From CAVTWY01 sp963738575 (GTDB lineage Bacteria > Pseudomonadota > Gammaproteobacteria > Burkholderiales > Burkholderiaceae_C), in the NCBI GenBank assembly GCA_963738575.1, contig CAVTWY010000001.1, positions 124,001 through 188,000 on the forward strand: DNA of 64,000 nt. Reading direction: 5' to 3'. Under the pieces are notes generated by a model. The model was not told the DNA's origin and did no database searches. It saw only the letters and a list, made by a program, of their open reading frames with translations. The translations under genes and the position numbers were made by a program. The number at the start of each line of letters is the position of its first letter. The stretch's first letter is position 1. This document shows positions 26,400 to 35,475 of the stretch, in pieces.

Positions 26400-26735
26400 T
26401 CAGGGTTTGGTGGCGCGCGCGGTGGTGGTTGCAGCGGGTGCTGGCGAGCGTGTTTGCGCGACGGCGTCGTATTGCACTTGGCGCCTGAACACATCGCGAT
26501 CCACGGGCGCCAAGGCTTCGTCGAGCACACTGGACACGGGCCGCCCACTCAGCTCGCCGGGCAATGGCTTTTTCCACGGCACGATGTAGAGCACCTTGGG
26601 CAACTCGCGGTTGCCCAAGATTTGGGTGCGATCGATATCGGCGCGGTCTTGCGCCAACGCGGTGGGGCTGGCCACCATCGCCGCCAACAACGTGGTGACG
26701 GCGGCGGCGCCGCTCACGGCAAGGTTGCGATTCAT
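26400..26735 (-). CDS. small exported protein of unknown function
   Basis: 111 residues from ATG 26735, with AGGAG seven bases upstream and a four-base overlap with the TPR lipoprotein stop. A signal peptide (MNRNLAVSGAAAVTTLLAAM, cleaved near LAQDR) precedes a periplasmic part with the segment RTQILGNRELPKVLYIVPWK and a basic Thr/Ala-rich tail. I do not recognise the family. Because it sits between the TPR genes and the ExbB gene, it is likely an accessory subunit of the same complex. Confidence 0.7.
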   Translation of the reverse strand: MNRNLAVSGAAAVTTLLAAMVASPTALAQDRADIDRTQILGNRELPKVLYIVPWKKPLPGELSGRPVSSVLDEALAPVDRDVFRRQVQYDAVAQTRSPAPAATTTARATKP

Positions 26736-27442
26736 GGTTTCTCCTGGCGCACGGCCACGTTGGTTGAAGCTTTGCGGCCCTTCAGCTCGGCCACCCATTT
26801 GGTGACGGCGGCATCGCCCGCAGGCGTCAAGATGAGGTAGCGCGCGTACAGGTCCACCGCACCAGCGGGGTTGGCGAGGTAGAGGTCGTTCAAGATGCCC
26901 AGGTTGAGCACCGGTGCCGCGTAAGCGGCGTCCAGCTCGATGGCTTTTTGGTAAGCAGCGCGCGCCTGCACAAATTGCCCGTTGTGGCGGTGGGCAACGC
27001 CAAGCAGGTTGGCGTAGGTGGCTTGTTTGGGGTTGGCGCGCACCGCGCGTTCGGCGGCTGCCACCGCGTCACTGGGGCGGCCTGCACGAAGGTGCAGCAC
27101 ACCCAAGTTGGCGTGGGCGCCGCCCAGTTCGGGGTTGGCCGCGACCAGTGCTGTCAGTACTTTTTGCGCATCGTCGTCGCGGCCTGCCTGCATCAAGCGC
27201 GTGGCTTCGGTGAAGCTGCGTTGATGGGCTGGGTCCAGCACGGCGAGCGTGGGTTCGGTGGTGGGTTTTGCCGTTGGTGTTGCGGTTGGCGCTGTCGGCG
27301 CAGCGCTGGCGGATGGGGCCGCTGCGGTGGTGGCTGGCGTCGTTATGGCGGGGCCGTTCAAGGCGCTGCAGCCAGCCGTCGCGGCGAGCAGCACACAGCC
27401 CATCAACAGCGCACTGTGGCGTCCCAGGTCAGCGTATCGCAT
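26732..27442 (-). CDS. TPR lipoprotein
   Basis: 236 residues. Lipobox LLAATAGCSALNG near residue 25, an Ala/Pro/Thr-rich linker, then tetratricopeptide repeats from about residue 75: ATRLMQAGRDDDAQKVLTAL, ANPELGGAHANLGVLHLRAG, AVRANPKQATYANLLGVAHR, and AAYQKAIELDAAYAAPVLNL. In the Myxococcus Agl/Glt set, GltE (AglT) is a comparable TPR lipoprotein. Its start lies inside the end of the large TPR gene upstream (14-base overlap), and its stop overlaps the next gene. Confidence 0.85.
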   Translation of the reverse strand: MRYADLGRHSALLMGCVLLAATAGCSALNGPAITTPATTAAAPSASAAPTAPTATPTAKPTTEPTLAVLDPAHQRSFTEATRLMQAGRDDDAQKVLTALVAANPELGGAHANLGVLHLRAGRPSDAVAAAERAVRANPKQATYANLLGVAHRHNGQFVQARAAYQKAIELDAAYAAPVLNLGILNDLYLANPAGAVDLYARYLILTPAGDAAVTKWVAELKGRKASTNVAVRQEKP

Positions 27443-30251
27443 GAATCACTCCTTCACTGCGTTCGTTCTTGCCGTAGCGGGCGGGGCGCAGCTGGCGCAA
27501 GGCTGCAAAGCTGTTTTTCACCCAGGTGTCGTACACGCCGTCGGCGGTGCGGCGGGCGTTGGCCTCGTGCAGCTCGATGGCTTTTTCTTCAAACGGAAAG
27601 GCCTGCTCTTCCAGCAGCACGTTGTACTGCTCCAGCTCGACTTTGGAGAGCTTCTTGGGCCGCTGTGACTCCATCACGGCCTTTCCAAAGTCTTGGTACA
27701 GCGCGGCGGTGTGGAAGGTGGCGGCGGTGATGGCCTCGGGCACGCCGTACTCAGACACGGCGGCGTAGGCCTTGAGCACGTCTTCCATCTTGGCTTTTTT
27801 GGCCTTGAGCTGGCGCTGCAAGGGCTCCACCAACGCCACCTTTTGGTAGGCCTCCAGCACCGGTTGTGCAAGCTTCAAGGCCGACAAAGCTGCCACCGAA
27901 CGGGTGCGGGCAGTGCGTTCACTGCCACCTGCCGCATCGGCCAACACGATGTCTTTGGCCAAGGCCATTTCGCGTGCACTTTGCCCACTGGCTTTGGCCA
28001 GTGTTGACAGGCGCCAGCGCGCCTCAATGGCGGGGGTCAAAGGTTGAGGGTGCTGCCCCACGTAGCGCTCGTAGGCCTGCGTGGCCGCAGGCTTGGCGCC
28101 GGCCTTCTCAAACAGCTCGGCGGCGTGCCACAGTGATTCACGCGCCACCTTGGTGTCGGAAGCCGTACCCGCGACGCGCTCGAACTCTGCTGCAGCCAAC
28201 CCCCACTGCTGCTGCTCGCTGTAGATGCTGGCCAACTTGCCAGCCACTTCAGGCGTTAGTGCGTGGCCCGGAAAGCGCTGGCGAAAATCTTCCAGTTGGC
28301 GTGCGGCGCCTGCCCAGTCTTGGGTGGCAGCCATGGTGGCGGCGGCGTCGAATTGGGCATTGGCACGTACGGCCGACTGTGGCGCCACGGTGGCCACGCG
28401 CGCAAACTGCGTGGCGGCTTCTTGGGTGCGACCCGCCTGGCGCGCGGCTTCGCCTTGTTTGTAGATCGATGCGGCTTGGCGTTCCACCAAGTCGGTGCGG
28501 GCTGCGTCTTGGGCTGGCAGCAGGGCTATCACCTCGGTGTAGCGTTTTTCGGCCTGTGCAAAGTCACCCCCTTCAAAGGCGGCGTGCGCCAGCACCGTCC
28601 ACGCCACTTTGCGATGCTCAGGTGCAACACTTGGGCCCGCGTCCAGCACACGCTGGGCAAGCTTGCTGGCGCCTGCTGCATCGCGCAGCAAGAACAGCTT
28701 GTCGGCGGCGTAGGTCAACACCGAAGGCCCCCGCGCGTCGCTTGGAAACTTGTCGGCAAATTGCACGGCGCTGTTGACCGCGGTGCGCTGCATGTTGGGG
28801 GCAGCGGCGGCATCGGCGCGCTTGGCCAGCTCGGTGTGCGCCAACAAAGCGGCGTACCCGGCGTCGGCGCTGCGTGCATGCGCGGGGTAGCCGTAGGCGG
28901 TCTTTTCAAACTCGGTGGCGGCCTCGGGCAATCGCCCATCGCCCTGCAGCAACTCGGCCAGCAAAAACCGGTTGTCGGCCGCTTTGCTGTCGCTCGGGAA
29001 TGAGGTTAACAAGGTGCGGTACCAATGCGTCGCTTCTTTCACATCGCCAGGCGCCTTGCTTTTTTGTGCGCTGGCGTGAAAGTGTTGGGCCAACTCACTG
29101 AGGTACGTTTTGACCAACGGCTGTGCTTTTTCGGTCCAGGCCTGTGAGCTGCCGCGCTGGTAGTCACTGCCCACGCCGTAGCGCTGCACGTGGTCTTTCT
29201 TGGCTTCCAGGGCCAAGGTGGCAAAGCCTGCGCCTTGGTAGATGTCGATCACGCGGGCTTGAAGCTCGGGCGCGCGCCGATGCAGGGGGTCGCGTTTGGT
29301 GAAAGCGCCCAGTGTGTCGGCAGCGTCTTTGACGCGTTCTTGTTTGAGGTACAGCTCGGCCAATTGTTGGTAAACACGAAACTCGTAGTGGCGCCGCGTG
29401 GGCGTGTTGACGTAGGCCGCAATGCTGGCGGCACCTTGCAGGCTTTGCAGTGACAGGCTGGTGACACGAAAGGTGTCCTCCACCAGGTCGCGGTCAGCAC
29501 GGCTCAGCGCCTTGAGTTCAATCAGCTCAGCGTCGTCGTCTTCGGCGTTGCTGGTGTGGCCTGCAAACTTCAAATCGAGCACACCAAAAAATGCGCCAAG
29601 GGCATCTTCCAGGCGGCCTTGCTTGAACTGCGACCAGCCCTTCATGTAGAGCGAACGCTCGTGAAACGGCGTGCGCTGGGCTTGGGCCAGCACGCTGTCG
29701 TAGGCTTTCTCGGCACGAACGTAATCACGCGCGGTGAACAGCAACTCACCGCGCCTGAAGTTGGCCTCGTCGCGCATGGTGGTGCCAGGGTGCGCCGCGA
29801 CGAGTTTGTCGAGCACCACCAAGGCCTGCTCCAACTCGCCACCCAGCTCGTGCGCGCGAGCCAGTTGGTACAACACGCGGTCATTGCCCGGTTGGTTGGG
29901 GTATTGCTTCAGCAGGTTTTGATGCTGCTGGACGGCACCGCGCCAGTCTTCTTTGGTGCCACTGGCGCGGCCATCGGCGATGCGCGCTTCGACGCGGTCC
30001 ATCTCCAGGTCGCCCAGCCGTCGCAGCACCTCGGGGCGCTGCGGCGCGTTGGGGGCTGCGGCCACAAAGGCGCGGTAGGCCGAGATGGCTTTGTCGGTGT
30101 CCACCTGGATGCCAGCATCTTTTTCCACGGCCACCGTGCGGCCTGCCAGGCTGGCGATCGTGGGTTGGTCGTCGGGCGATCCGCCACGCTTGGAGGCACA
30201 GCCCACCAAGCCGATGGCGATCAGCAACGCGAGCTTATTCTTTGCTTGCAC
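27429..30251 (-). CDS. large TPR lipoprotein
   Basis: 940 residues from a GTG start at 30251, with AAAGGAC five to ten bases upstream and a 17-base overlap with the preceding TPR gene. The lipobox is IAIGLVGCASK, about residue 20. Nearly the whole protein is helical repeat, with clear TPR-like units such as YPNQPGNDRVLYQLARAHEL and AHPGTTMRDEANFRRGELLF. Such proteins act as periplasmic scaffolds; GltD/NfsD-type proteins in myxobacteria are similar in plan. The open frame runs further upstream to 30365 but that part is the antisense reading of the previous gene. Confidence 0.83.
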   Translation of the reverse strand: MQAKNKLALLIAIGLVGCASKRGGSPDDQPTIASLAGRTVAVEKDAGIQVDTDKAISAYRAFVAAAPNAPQRPEVLRRLGDLEMDRVEARIADGRASGTKEDWRGAVQQHQNLLKQYPNQPGNDRVLYQLARAHELGGELEQALVVLDKLVAAHPGTTMRDEANFRRGELLFTARDYVRAEKAYDSVLAQAQRTPFHERSLYMKGWSQFKQGRLEDALGAFFGVLDLKFAGHTSNAEDDDAELIELKALSRADRDLVEDTFRVTSLSLQSLQGAASIAAYVNTPTRRHYEFRVYQQLAELYLKQERVKDAADTLGAFTKRDPLHRRAPELQARVIDIYQGAGFATLALEAKKDHVQRYGVGSDYQRGSSQAWTEKAQPLVKTYLSELAQHFHASAQKSKAPGDVKEATHWYRTLLTSFPSDSKAADNRFLLAELLQGDGRLPEAATEFEKTAYGYPAHARSADAGYAALLAHTELAKRADAAAAPNMQRTAVNSAVQFADKFPSDARGPSVLTYAADKLFLLRDAAGASKLAQRVLDAGPSVAPEHRKVAWTVLAHAAFEGGDFAQAEKRYTEVIALLPAQDAARTDLVERQAASIYKQGEAARQAGRTQEAATQFARVATVAPQSAVRANAQFDAAATMAATQDWAGAARQLEDFRQRFPGHALTPEVAGKLASIYSEQQQWGLAAAEFERVAGTASDTKVARESLWHAAELFEKAGAKPAATQAYERYVGQHPQPLTPAIEARWRLSTLAKASGQSAREMALAKDIVLADAAGGSERTARTRSVAALSALKLAQPVLEAYQKVALVEPLQRQLKAKKAKMEDVLKAYAAVSEYGVPEAITAATFHTAALYQDFGKAVMESQRPKKLSKVELEQYNVLLEEQAFPFEEKAIELHEANARRTADGVYDTWVKNSFAALRQLRPARYGKNERSEGVIHAIR

Positions 30252-32146
30252 GGTCGTCCTTTTGGGCCACGGCAGCGCGGTCGTAGAGCTGGGCAATGGC
30301 GTAGCGAGCCTGGCGTACGTATGTGGCCAGACGTTCTTTTTGGCGCTCAAGCGCCACCACGGCAATCGCTTGGGTGGCTTGTTGTTGTTCGCCGGTCAGC
30401 GCCGCCACGCGTGGTTGAAGGGCTTTGATGCGTTCGTCGAGCGCTTGGGTGCGCTTGCCAAAGCCGTCGAAGCGCTTGGGTTCATCGGATTGGGCCAGCG
30501 CCAAAGCACTGTCGCGTTGGCGCGCGCGACCAAGCACCTCTTGCGTGTCACGCAGCGCTTTTTTGGTGGCCCAAAGGCGCGCGCTGTAGTGCTGGGTCTG
30601 CGTCCACGTGAGGGCACCCGAGACGAGCCGCAGGCGCTCGCGCGCTTGTTGGGCTTCTGCGGTGTCGCCCATCAGTGCCAGCGTGGCTTTGGCGTGTTGC
30701 AGGCGTTGCATCAACGCCGCCTCTTTTTCGTCGGCCAAGGCGGGAGCATCGGTTTGCGACTCCACACGTGCCAGCTCGTTGGCAAGCGCGGCGTGACGCT
30801 TGGCGGCCGTGTCCAGGTTGATGCTGCCTGCTTGCTGGCGAACCTTGGGCAGGCGCTCAGTGAAGGCTTGGCGACGCACGTTCAGCATGTCGCTGAAAGA
30901 GCCCAGCTTGTCGGCCCAATCGGCCAGGTTGCGGCTTAAGAACAGCAAGTCGCGGTAGCTTTTGAACGACTCTTGAAACGCGTGTTCGGCCAGCACGTTG
31001 TTGAGATGCTCGGGGTGGGGCAGTTGGGGCACGTCGCGCAGTTGCCAGAACCAGCCCATCTCGACGCCCGTGTTGGCGCCGTCCAGGCTTTGCAGCAACT
31101 TGCCACTGCGAACGGCAGCGATGGAGTCGTCCAGCGCTGCGTCTTCGCGCTCGAAGGCTGCGATGGCGTCTTCGTAGCGCTGCAGGGCTTGGCCGTTGGC
31201 GCCCAGCTCGGCATAGGCGTAGGGCACGGCAATGCGCGCCTCCAGTGCAGCGGCGTCACTGCCGTTGCGCTGGGCCAGCTCGGTCCAGGGCACCAGGGCG
31301 GCCTTGGGGTCTTTCATCGACGCCGCCGCCCATCCAAACCCAAGCAGGGCTTTGTTGGCGTGCAGGCTGGTGAGGCGAACGCGCTGCAAGGCCGTGCGGG
31401 CGTCGGCGGGACGGCTGTCTTGCAGCGCTGCATAGCCCAGGGCCACGTTGGCTTTGTCGCGCAAGCTGCGTTGTTCTTCATCGTCGGCAGGGGTGCTGCC
31501 CAATTGGTTCAGCAAGGCACGGCCTTGTTCGCCTTGCCCACCCTTGATCAGCGCCACGCCCAAATTGAAGAGGGCGTAGCGGCTGGCCTTGTCGCCTTGC
31601 GAGAGGGCGCGCAAGTGTGTCGGCTGCACCCGCGTTGTCACCGCTGGCCATTTGCAGTTGTGCTTGCAGCAGCACGCGTTCTTCTTGCAGCTCACCCACC
31701 AGCGCGCCTTCGATGCGCGCCAAGGCGGTCTGCGCCTCGGCCGGCAGGTCGCGCTGAAAGCGAATTTTGGCCAGGTAGAACCAAGCGCGGTTGCGCACCG
31801 AGAGGGTGGCACTTTGTTCAATCAGTTTGGCAAAGATGTCGCCCGCTTCGCGGTGCAGCCCGTAGGACAACAACAGCCCACCGCGCAGCACCTCGGCCTC
31901 GTCGTCGTGCGGGGCCATGCGCGCAAAGTGCTGCGACGCCATCAGGCCGGTGACAGCCGAGAAGTATTTGGATTGGTAAAAGTTGAACACCGTGTCACCG
32001 TAGTGCGGCGCTTTGAGCACGGGTGGTGGGGCGTCGCCAGCCTGGGCGTGCGCAGGGGCAGCACCCACGGCAAGCACCAGCGCAGCAGCGGCCAAGGAGG
32101 CACGCGCAAGGCGCGAAAGGGGCAGCAAGGGCAAAGGGGTCAACAT
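30235..32146 (-). CDS. TPR periplasmic protein, one apparent frameshift
   Basis: Starts at ATG 32146 with a signal peptide (MLTPLPLLPLSRLARASLAA, cleavage near AHAQA), then TPR-type repeats (DIFAKLIEQSATLSVRNRAW, LAEIR-like helices, NKALLGFGWAAASMKDPKAA) and a coiled-coil C-terminal half rich in Arg/Gln. The frame shifts at GGG 31605-31607: one end reads SGDNAGAADTLAR, the other LSQGDKASRYALFNLG. Removing one base gives 1911 bases and 636 residues with a smooth repeat. Likely a sequence error. It sits between a coiled-coil gene and the large TPR gene. Confidence 0.8.
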
Positions 32147-32162
32147 CACGATGAACCAGCGC

Positions 32163-32807
32163 CTATTGCCACACCTTGACCACAAACTCGGGCTGCAACT
32201 TGCCCTGCGAGTCTTTGATTTGCAGCTCGATGTACTTGGGTTCTTTGCCTTTTTCAAACTTGATCGAAGTGGCGCGCTTGTAGTCGCGCTCGTGCGGGCC
32301 TTGGCCTGTGAAGAAGGCCACCAGCTCGTGATCACCTGTTTTGAGATTGCCCAAGTGCAGGCGCTGCACGCCGCCGCGGTGCAGCGCTTGCACCTCGAGC
32401 GGGGTGTAGAGGTGGTTGGCCACCACCTTGTCGTCGAGCTTGAGCTGCACCGAGTCCAGCGCAAACAGTTTGCCGACGTCCATTGAGACAAACAAGGCCA
32501 CCTGGGTGCTGGCGGGAAACAGCAATTCTTCTTCAAGCACCAACAGGTCGCGATTCAAGCGGATGACGTCGGCTTTGACGTCTTGCACTCGGTTGTCGAG
32601 CGAGCCGCCCGCGGGCGCCTGCTGCTTGGGGGTTGTGGCAGCAGGGGCGGCGGCAGTAGCTGCAACGGTAGCGGCCACAGTGACGACCGCCGTGCTGCCG
32701 GTTTTGGCTGCCGGCGCGGCTTTGTCGTTGGCCCAACTGGTGCCCAGGGCAGGCGTCAAAAGCGCCAGGCACAGGGCAAGTCGGCCCAGGTTAAAAAAGC
32801 GGGTCAT
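32163..32807 (-). CDS. exported coiled-coil protein of unknown function
   Basis: 214 residues. Signal peptide (MTRFFNLGRLALCLALLTPA), an Ala/Thr-rich linker, a short heptad segment (LDNRVQDVKADVIRLNRDLL, about 72-91), then a beta-rich domain with STQVALFVSMDVGKLFALDS and GNLKTGDHELVAFFTGQG. Related proteins have been labelled as AraC regulators in some annotations, but nothing here resembles a helix-turn-helix and the signal peptide argues for the periplasm. Function unknown; the context makes it an envelope-complex subunit. Confidence 0.72.
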   Translation of the reverse strand: MTRFFNLGRLALCLALLTPALGTSWANDKAAPAAKTGSTAVVTVAATVAATAAAPAATTPKQQAPAGGSLDNRVQDVKADVIRLNRDLLVLEEELLFPASTQVALFVSMDVGKLFALDSVQLKLDDKVVANHLYTPLEVQALHRGGVQRLHLGNLKTGDHELVAFFTGQGPHERDYKRATSIKFEKGKEPKYIELQIKDSQGKLQPEFVVKVWQ

Positions 32808-32816
32808 GCGGTGCTC

Positions 32817-33944
32817 CTAGAAATTGGCGGTGACGTACAGCTGCAGCAGTGCTGCGTAGTGCGCGTACGGTTGCCCGGTGCGGATGTCGGTGAAGTTGTT
32901 GAAGCTGAAGCGCTTGAACTCAACACCGCCGTTGAGCTTAACGTCGTGGCCGCGCAATGCTTGCTTCATCGTGTAGCTGGCCTTGGCGCCCATGCTGGGG
33001 CTCACAAAGTCACTGAGCTGGCGGTTGCGCGAAACGTAGAGCGAGTCGACGCTGGCGTTGTCGCTGTAAAACAGCGCCGAGCTTTGTGAGTGCAAGCGCA
33101 CGTAGGTGTCAGCCATCCAGCGCTCGCCGATGTAGCGGCTGTAGCCTGCCTCCAGCGTGTGGGCTTTGATGTCCCAGTTGTCCCAGAAGTAGCGGTACTC
33201 CACCCGCATGGCGTCACGCGAGCCCAGGTCGCCCACGGCACGAAATGACAGTGCGCGGCTGGAGCGCGTGCGGGGGTAGCGCTCGGCCACGGCCGCGCCA
33301 AAGACGCGGGCCACGCGGTACGGGTTGCCCAAGTAGCCGTCGTCGGACACGGCCTCAAAATTGACACTGGCAATCCAGCGCGGCGTTAGCACTTGGGTCA
33401 ACCCCAGGCGGTAGCGCCAGTGGCGGGCGACATCAAAAAAGCCCTCTCGCACGCGGCCCACTTTGTCCCAGCCGCGCGTGAAACCCAGGCTCACGGTGCT
33501 CATGTTGCCGAACACTTCTTGGGCAAGGTCCACGCTCAAGCTGTCGGCGGTGTAGTCGGGTTCGCGGCTGTTGGCGCGCGTGACACTGATGGTGGTGTCA
33601 CGCACCACGTAGTCGAGCCCCAAGTCCAACGCCGTGCGCTTTTCGCGAAACGGGCTTGCGGTGGTCACCACGTCGATCGACGCGTTGCTGACCATGTCGA
33701 CGTAGTACTGGCCTGACAGCGAAACCTTGTCGGCCAGGCTTTTGCGCACCAACAAAGCGGGGCCGGTGGCGGTGACGCCACCACCCTTGTAAACGTGAAA
33801 CAACGCCTCGGCTTTGTCGGCGGGCACGTCGACGGCGCGCGCCGCTTGATGGCCTGCCAAACCACAGGCAAGGCCGACCAAGTTCGACAAGATTCGAACC
33901 AGCCGCAAACGCCATGGGGCTTTGCGCGCCGCGTTGGCGGCCAT
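32817..33944 (-). CDS. DUF3570 outer-membrane barrel-like protein
   Basis: 375 residues from the ATG at 33944. A signal segment ends near AARAVD. The rest alternates in the way of outer-membrane strands with DUF3570-type motifs: VSLSGQYYVDMVSNASIDVV, REPDYTADSLSVDLAQEVFG, VNFEAVSDDGYLGNPYRVAR and GYSRYIGERWMADTYVRLHS. It ends in YVTANF with a C-terminal Phe, the usual barrel signal. DUF3570 proteins are frequently found beside DUF4266 lipoproteins; the biochemical role is unknown. It lies 13 bases after the DUF4266 stop. Confidence 0.85.
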   Translation of the reverse strand: MAANAARKAPWRLRLVRILSNLVGLACGLAGHQAARAVDVPADKAEALFHVYKGGGVTATGPALLVRKSLADKVSLSGQYYVDMVSNASIDVVTTASPFREKRTALDLGLDYVVRDTTISVTRANSREPDYTADSLSVDLAQEVFGNMSTVSLGFTRGWDKVGRVREGFFDVARHWRYRLGLTQVLTPRWIASVNFEAVSDDGYLGNPYRVARVFGAAVAERYPRTRSSRALSFRAVGDLGSRDAMRVEYRYFWDNWDIKAHTLEAGYSRYIGERWMADTYVRLHSQSSALFYSDNASVDSLYVSRNRQLSDFVSPSMGAKASYTMKQALRGHDVKLNGGVEFKRFSFNNFTDIRTGQPYAHYAALLQLYVTANF

Positions 33945-33957
33945 GGGTTGGGTGTTG

Positions 33958-34209
33958 TCAGTTGCAGCCACAACCACCCCCCGCCACGGCCGTTGCGCCG
34001 CGAGCACCTTCGCGCACCTCTTGGGTGTGGGCGCGGTGGCGGTCGGCCAACGCGTCACGTGAGAAGCTCATGATCGGATCGGCCAGGCGCTCGCGCTCGT
34101 AAGGCTGAACCCACGGCTTGATGGCGCAACCCGACGTTGCAGCGATGACCAGCAGTGCCAAAGCAACACGCGTGGCGCGGGGGCGACGTGCTTGAGGTGA
34201 CTTTTGCAT
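33958..34209 (-). CDS. DUF4266 lipoprotein with Cys-rich C-terminus
   Basis: 83 residues from ATG 34209, with AAGGAG upstream (the open frame also permits a GTG six bases earlier). The lipobox is AATSGCAIKP, then the DUF4266 motif VQPYERERLADPIMSF. The C-terminus ends in GARGATAVAGGGCGCN, whose Cys-Gly-Cys is a strongly conserved family feature that could bind metal or undergo thiol chemistry. It sits between a TlpA-type thiol oxidoreductase and a DUF3570 barrel, supporting a redox-linked outer-membrane unit (inference). Confidence 0.88.
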   Translation of the reverse strand: MQKSPQARRPRATRVALALLVIAATSGCAIKPWVQPYERERLADPIMSFSRDALADRHRAHTQEVREGARGATAVAGGGCGCN

Positions 34210-34211
34210 CG

Positions 34212-34730
34212 TCACTCCTTCAGCATGCTGCGCACCAGCTGCTCGTAGGTGTCTTCAACGCCGCTCTTGTAGCCCTTGTGCAGGTGGCGCATGCGGCCAT
34301 CGCGGTCGATGATCACCGTCGACGGCATGGTGGTGACGGCATAGAGCTTGACCACTGACTTTTCGCTGTCCAGCAAGACGGGAAACTTGAGCCCCATGGC
34401 TTGGGCCGCGCGCGCAGCATTGCGGGCGTCGTCGTCCACGTTCACGCCCAACAGGGTGAAGCCCGAGCTGCGGTACTTTTCATACAAGCGACTCAGGTGC
34501 GGCATTTCTTCGCGGCACGGGGCGCACCATGTGGCCCAAAAATTCACCAACACGACGCTGCCTTGTTGTTCAGCCAAACGCACGTTGGGGCCCGCGAGCG
34601 CGCGCAGCGTGAAGTCGGGCGCCGGGTTGGCCGTGGCAGGTGCACGCGCGTGCACACGGCCTGTAGCCGCCAAGGCGGCGCCCGCCAGCAACAAACTGGC
34701 GCGGCGGCGCGAAGGGTTAAGTAAGGTCAT
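34212..34730 (-). CDS. TlpA-family thioredoxin-like protein
   Basis: 172 residues from ATG 34730. An N-terminal arginine-rich signal sequence (SRRRASLLLAGAALAA) precedes a thioredoxin fold with catalytic ATWCAPCREEMPHL, a cis-Pro in VTTMPSTVIIDRDG, and the TlpA pattern FWATWCAPC. It should reduce disulfides in the periplasm, for example for apocytochrome haem ligation or for the Cys-rich DUF4266 tail next door. It ends two bases before the DUF4266 ATG. Confidence 0.92.
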   Translation of the reverse strand: MTLLNPSRRRASLLLAGAALAATGRVHARAPATANPAPDFTLRALAGPNVRLAEQQGSVVLVNFWATWCAPCREEMPHLSRLYEKYRSSGFTLLGVNVDDDARNAARAAQAMGLKFPVLLDSEKSVVKLYAVTTMPSTVIIDRDGRMRHLHKGYKSGVEDTYEQLVRSMLKE

Positions 34731-34744
34731 GGTGCAACGCTCGG

Positions 34745-35452
34745 TCAAAAGTACACAGAAATGCCAGCCGTCAACTCGACGTTTTGGGTGCGTTCGCGCT
34801 TGCCCAGCAGGTCGAGTGAAAAGATGTGGTCACGCAAATCAACGCGCATCGAGACGCGGTCTTGCAGGTACAGCCGCATGCCCAAGCCCAGGTTGAAGGT
34901 TTGGCGACGCTGCTCATTGAAGTGCGTTGAGCCCACGCCGCCCAGCAGGTAGACCGCTGTGGCTTTGGCCGTGCCCTTGCCCATGAAGACCTCGCCCGGC
35001 AACACGTTGACGCCCACCGACAGGTTGGCGTAGCGCAAGGTAGATGTCTTGTTGGCAAAGATGCCGCCGGGCAGAATTTGGCGGAAGGTGTCGTCGCTGA
35101 CTTTGGTTTGGCCCAGGGTGGCCTCGGCGAAGTAGTCCTCGGTGATGTGGTAGCCAGCACGCAGCCCGTACACCACACTCGAGCCAAAGTTCTGCACGGC
35201 ATAGGTGCCAACGAAAGGCCCGAGCTCGAAGTCTTTGGACGCAATGCGCGGCAGCCGCACGTTGCGCCGGTCAACCTCGGGCACCACCACCTGGTCTTTG
35301 TTGATGCTGCTGTCGCGCTGCGTGCTGGTTTGTGCCGCCGTCGTGAGCGGCGTCAACAGGGCCATGCCCAGCAGCGCCGTTAAGCCGAGGGTTCTGGCGG
35401 CTGCTGCGTGTCGGTAGGGTTGGTGGGCAGAGGGATTGGAGGCGTGTTGCAT
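34745..35452 (-). CDS. outer-membrane beta-barrel protein (myxobacterial-type)
   Basis: 235 residues; signal peptide ending near TTAAQT. The barrel domain is recognisable as the kind found in myxobacterial gliding and spore-coat complexes: VYGLRAGYHITEDYFAEATL, TLRYANLSVGVNVLPGEVFM, FNLGLGMRLYLQDRVSMRVD and LRDHIFSLDLLG, and it ends in GISVYF (C-terminal Phe). GltA/GltB/GltH-like barrels are the natural comparison. It is followed by the TlpA gene after 14 bases and preceded by a second barrel. Confidence 0.83.
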   Translation of the reverse strand: MQHASNPSAHQPYRHAAAARTLGLTALLGMALLTPLTTAAQTSTQRDSSINKDQVVVPEVDRRNVRLPRIASKDFELGPFVGTYAVQNFGSSVVYGLRAGYHITEDYFAEATLGQTKVSDDTFRQILPGGIFANKTSTLRYANLSVGVNVLPGEVFMGKGTAKATAVYLLGGVGSTHFNEQRRQTFNLGLGMRLYLQDRVSMRVDLRDHIFSLDLLGKRERTQNVELTAGISVYF

Positions 35453-35475
35453 GGCGTTGTCTTGTTGTGGTGGAG

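Noticed and set aside
32163..32807. AraC-type transcription regulator label
   Set aside because: A signal peptide and absence of a helix-turn-helix make a cytosolic regulator very unlikely.
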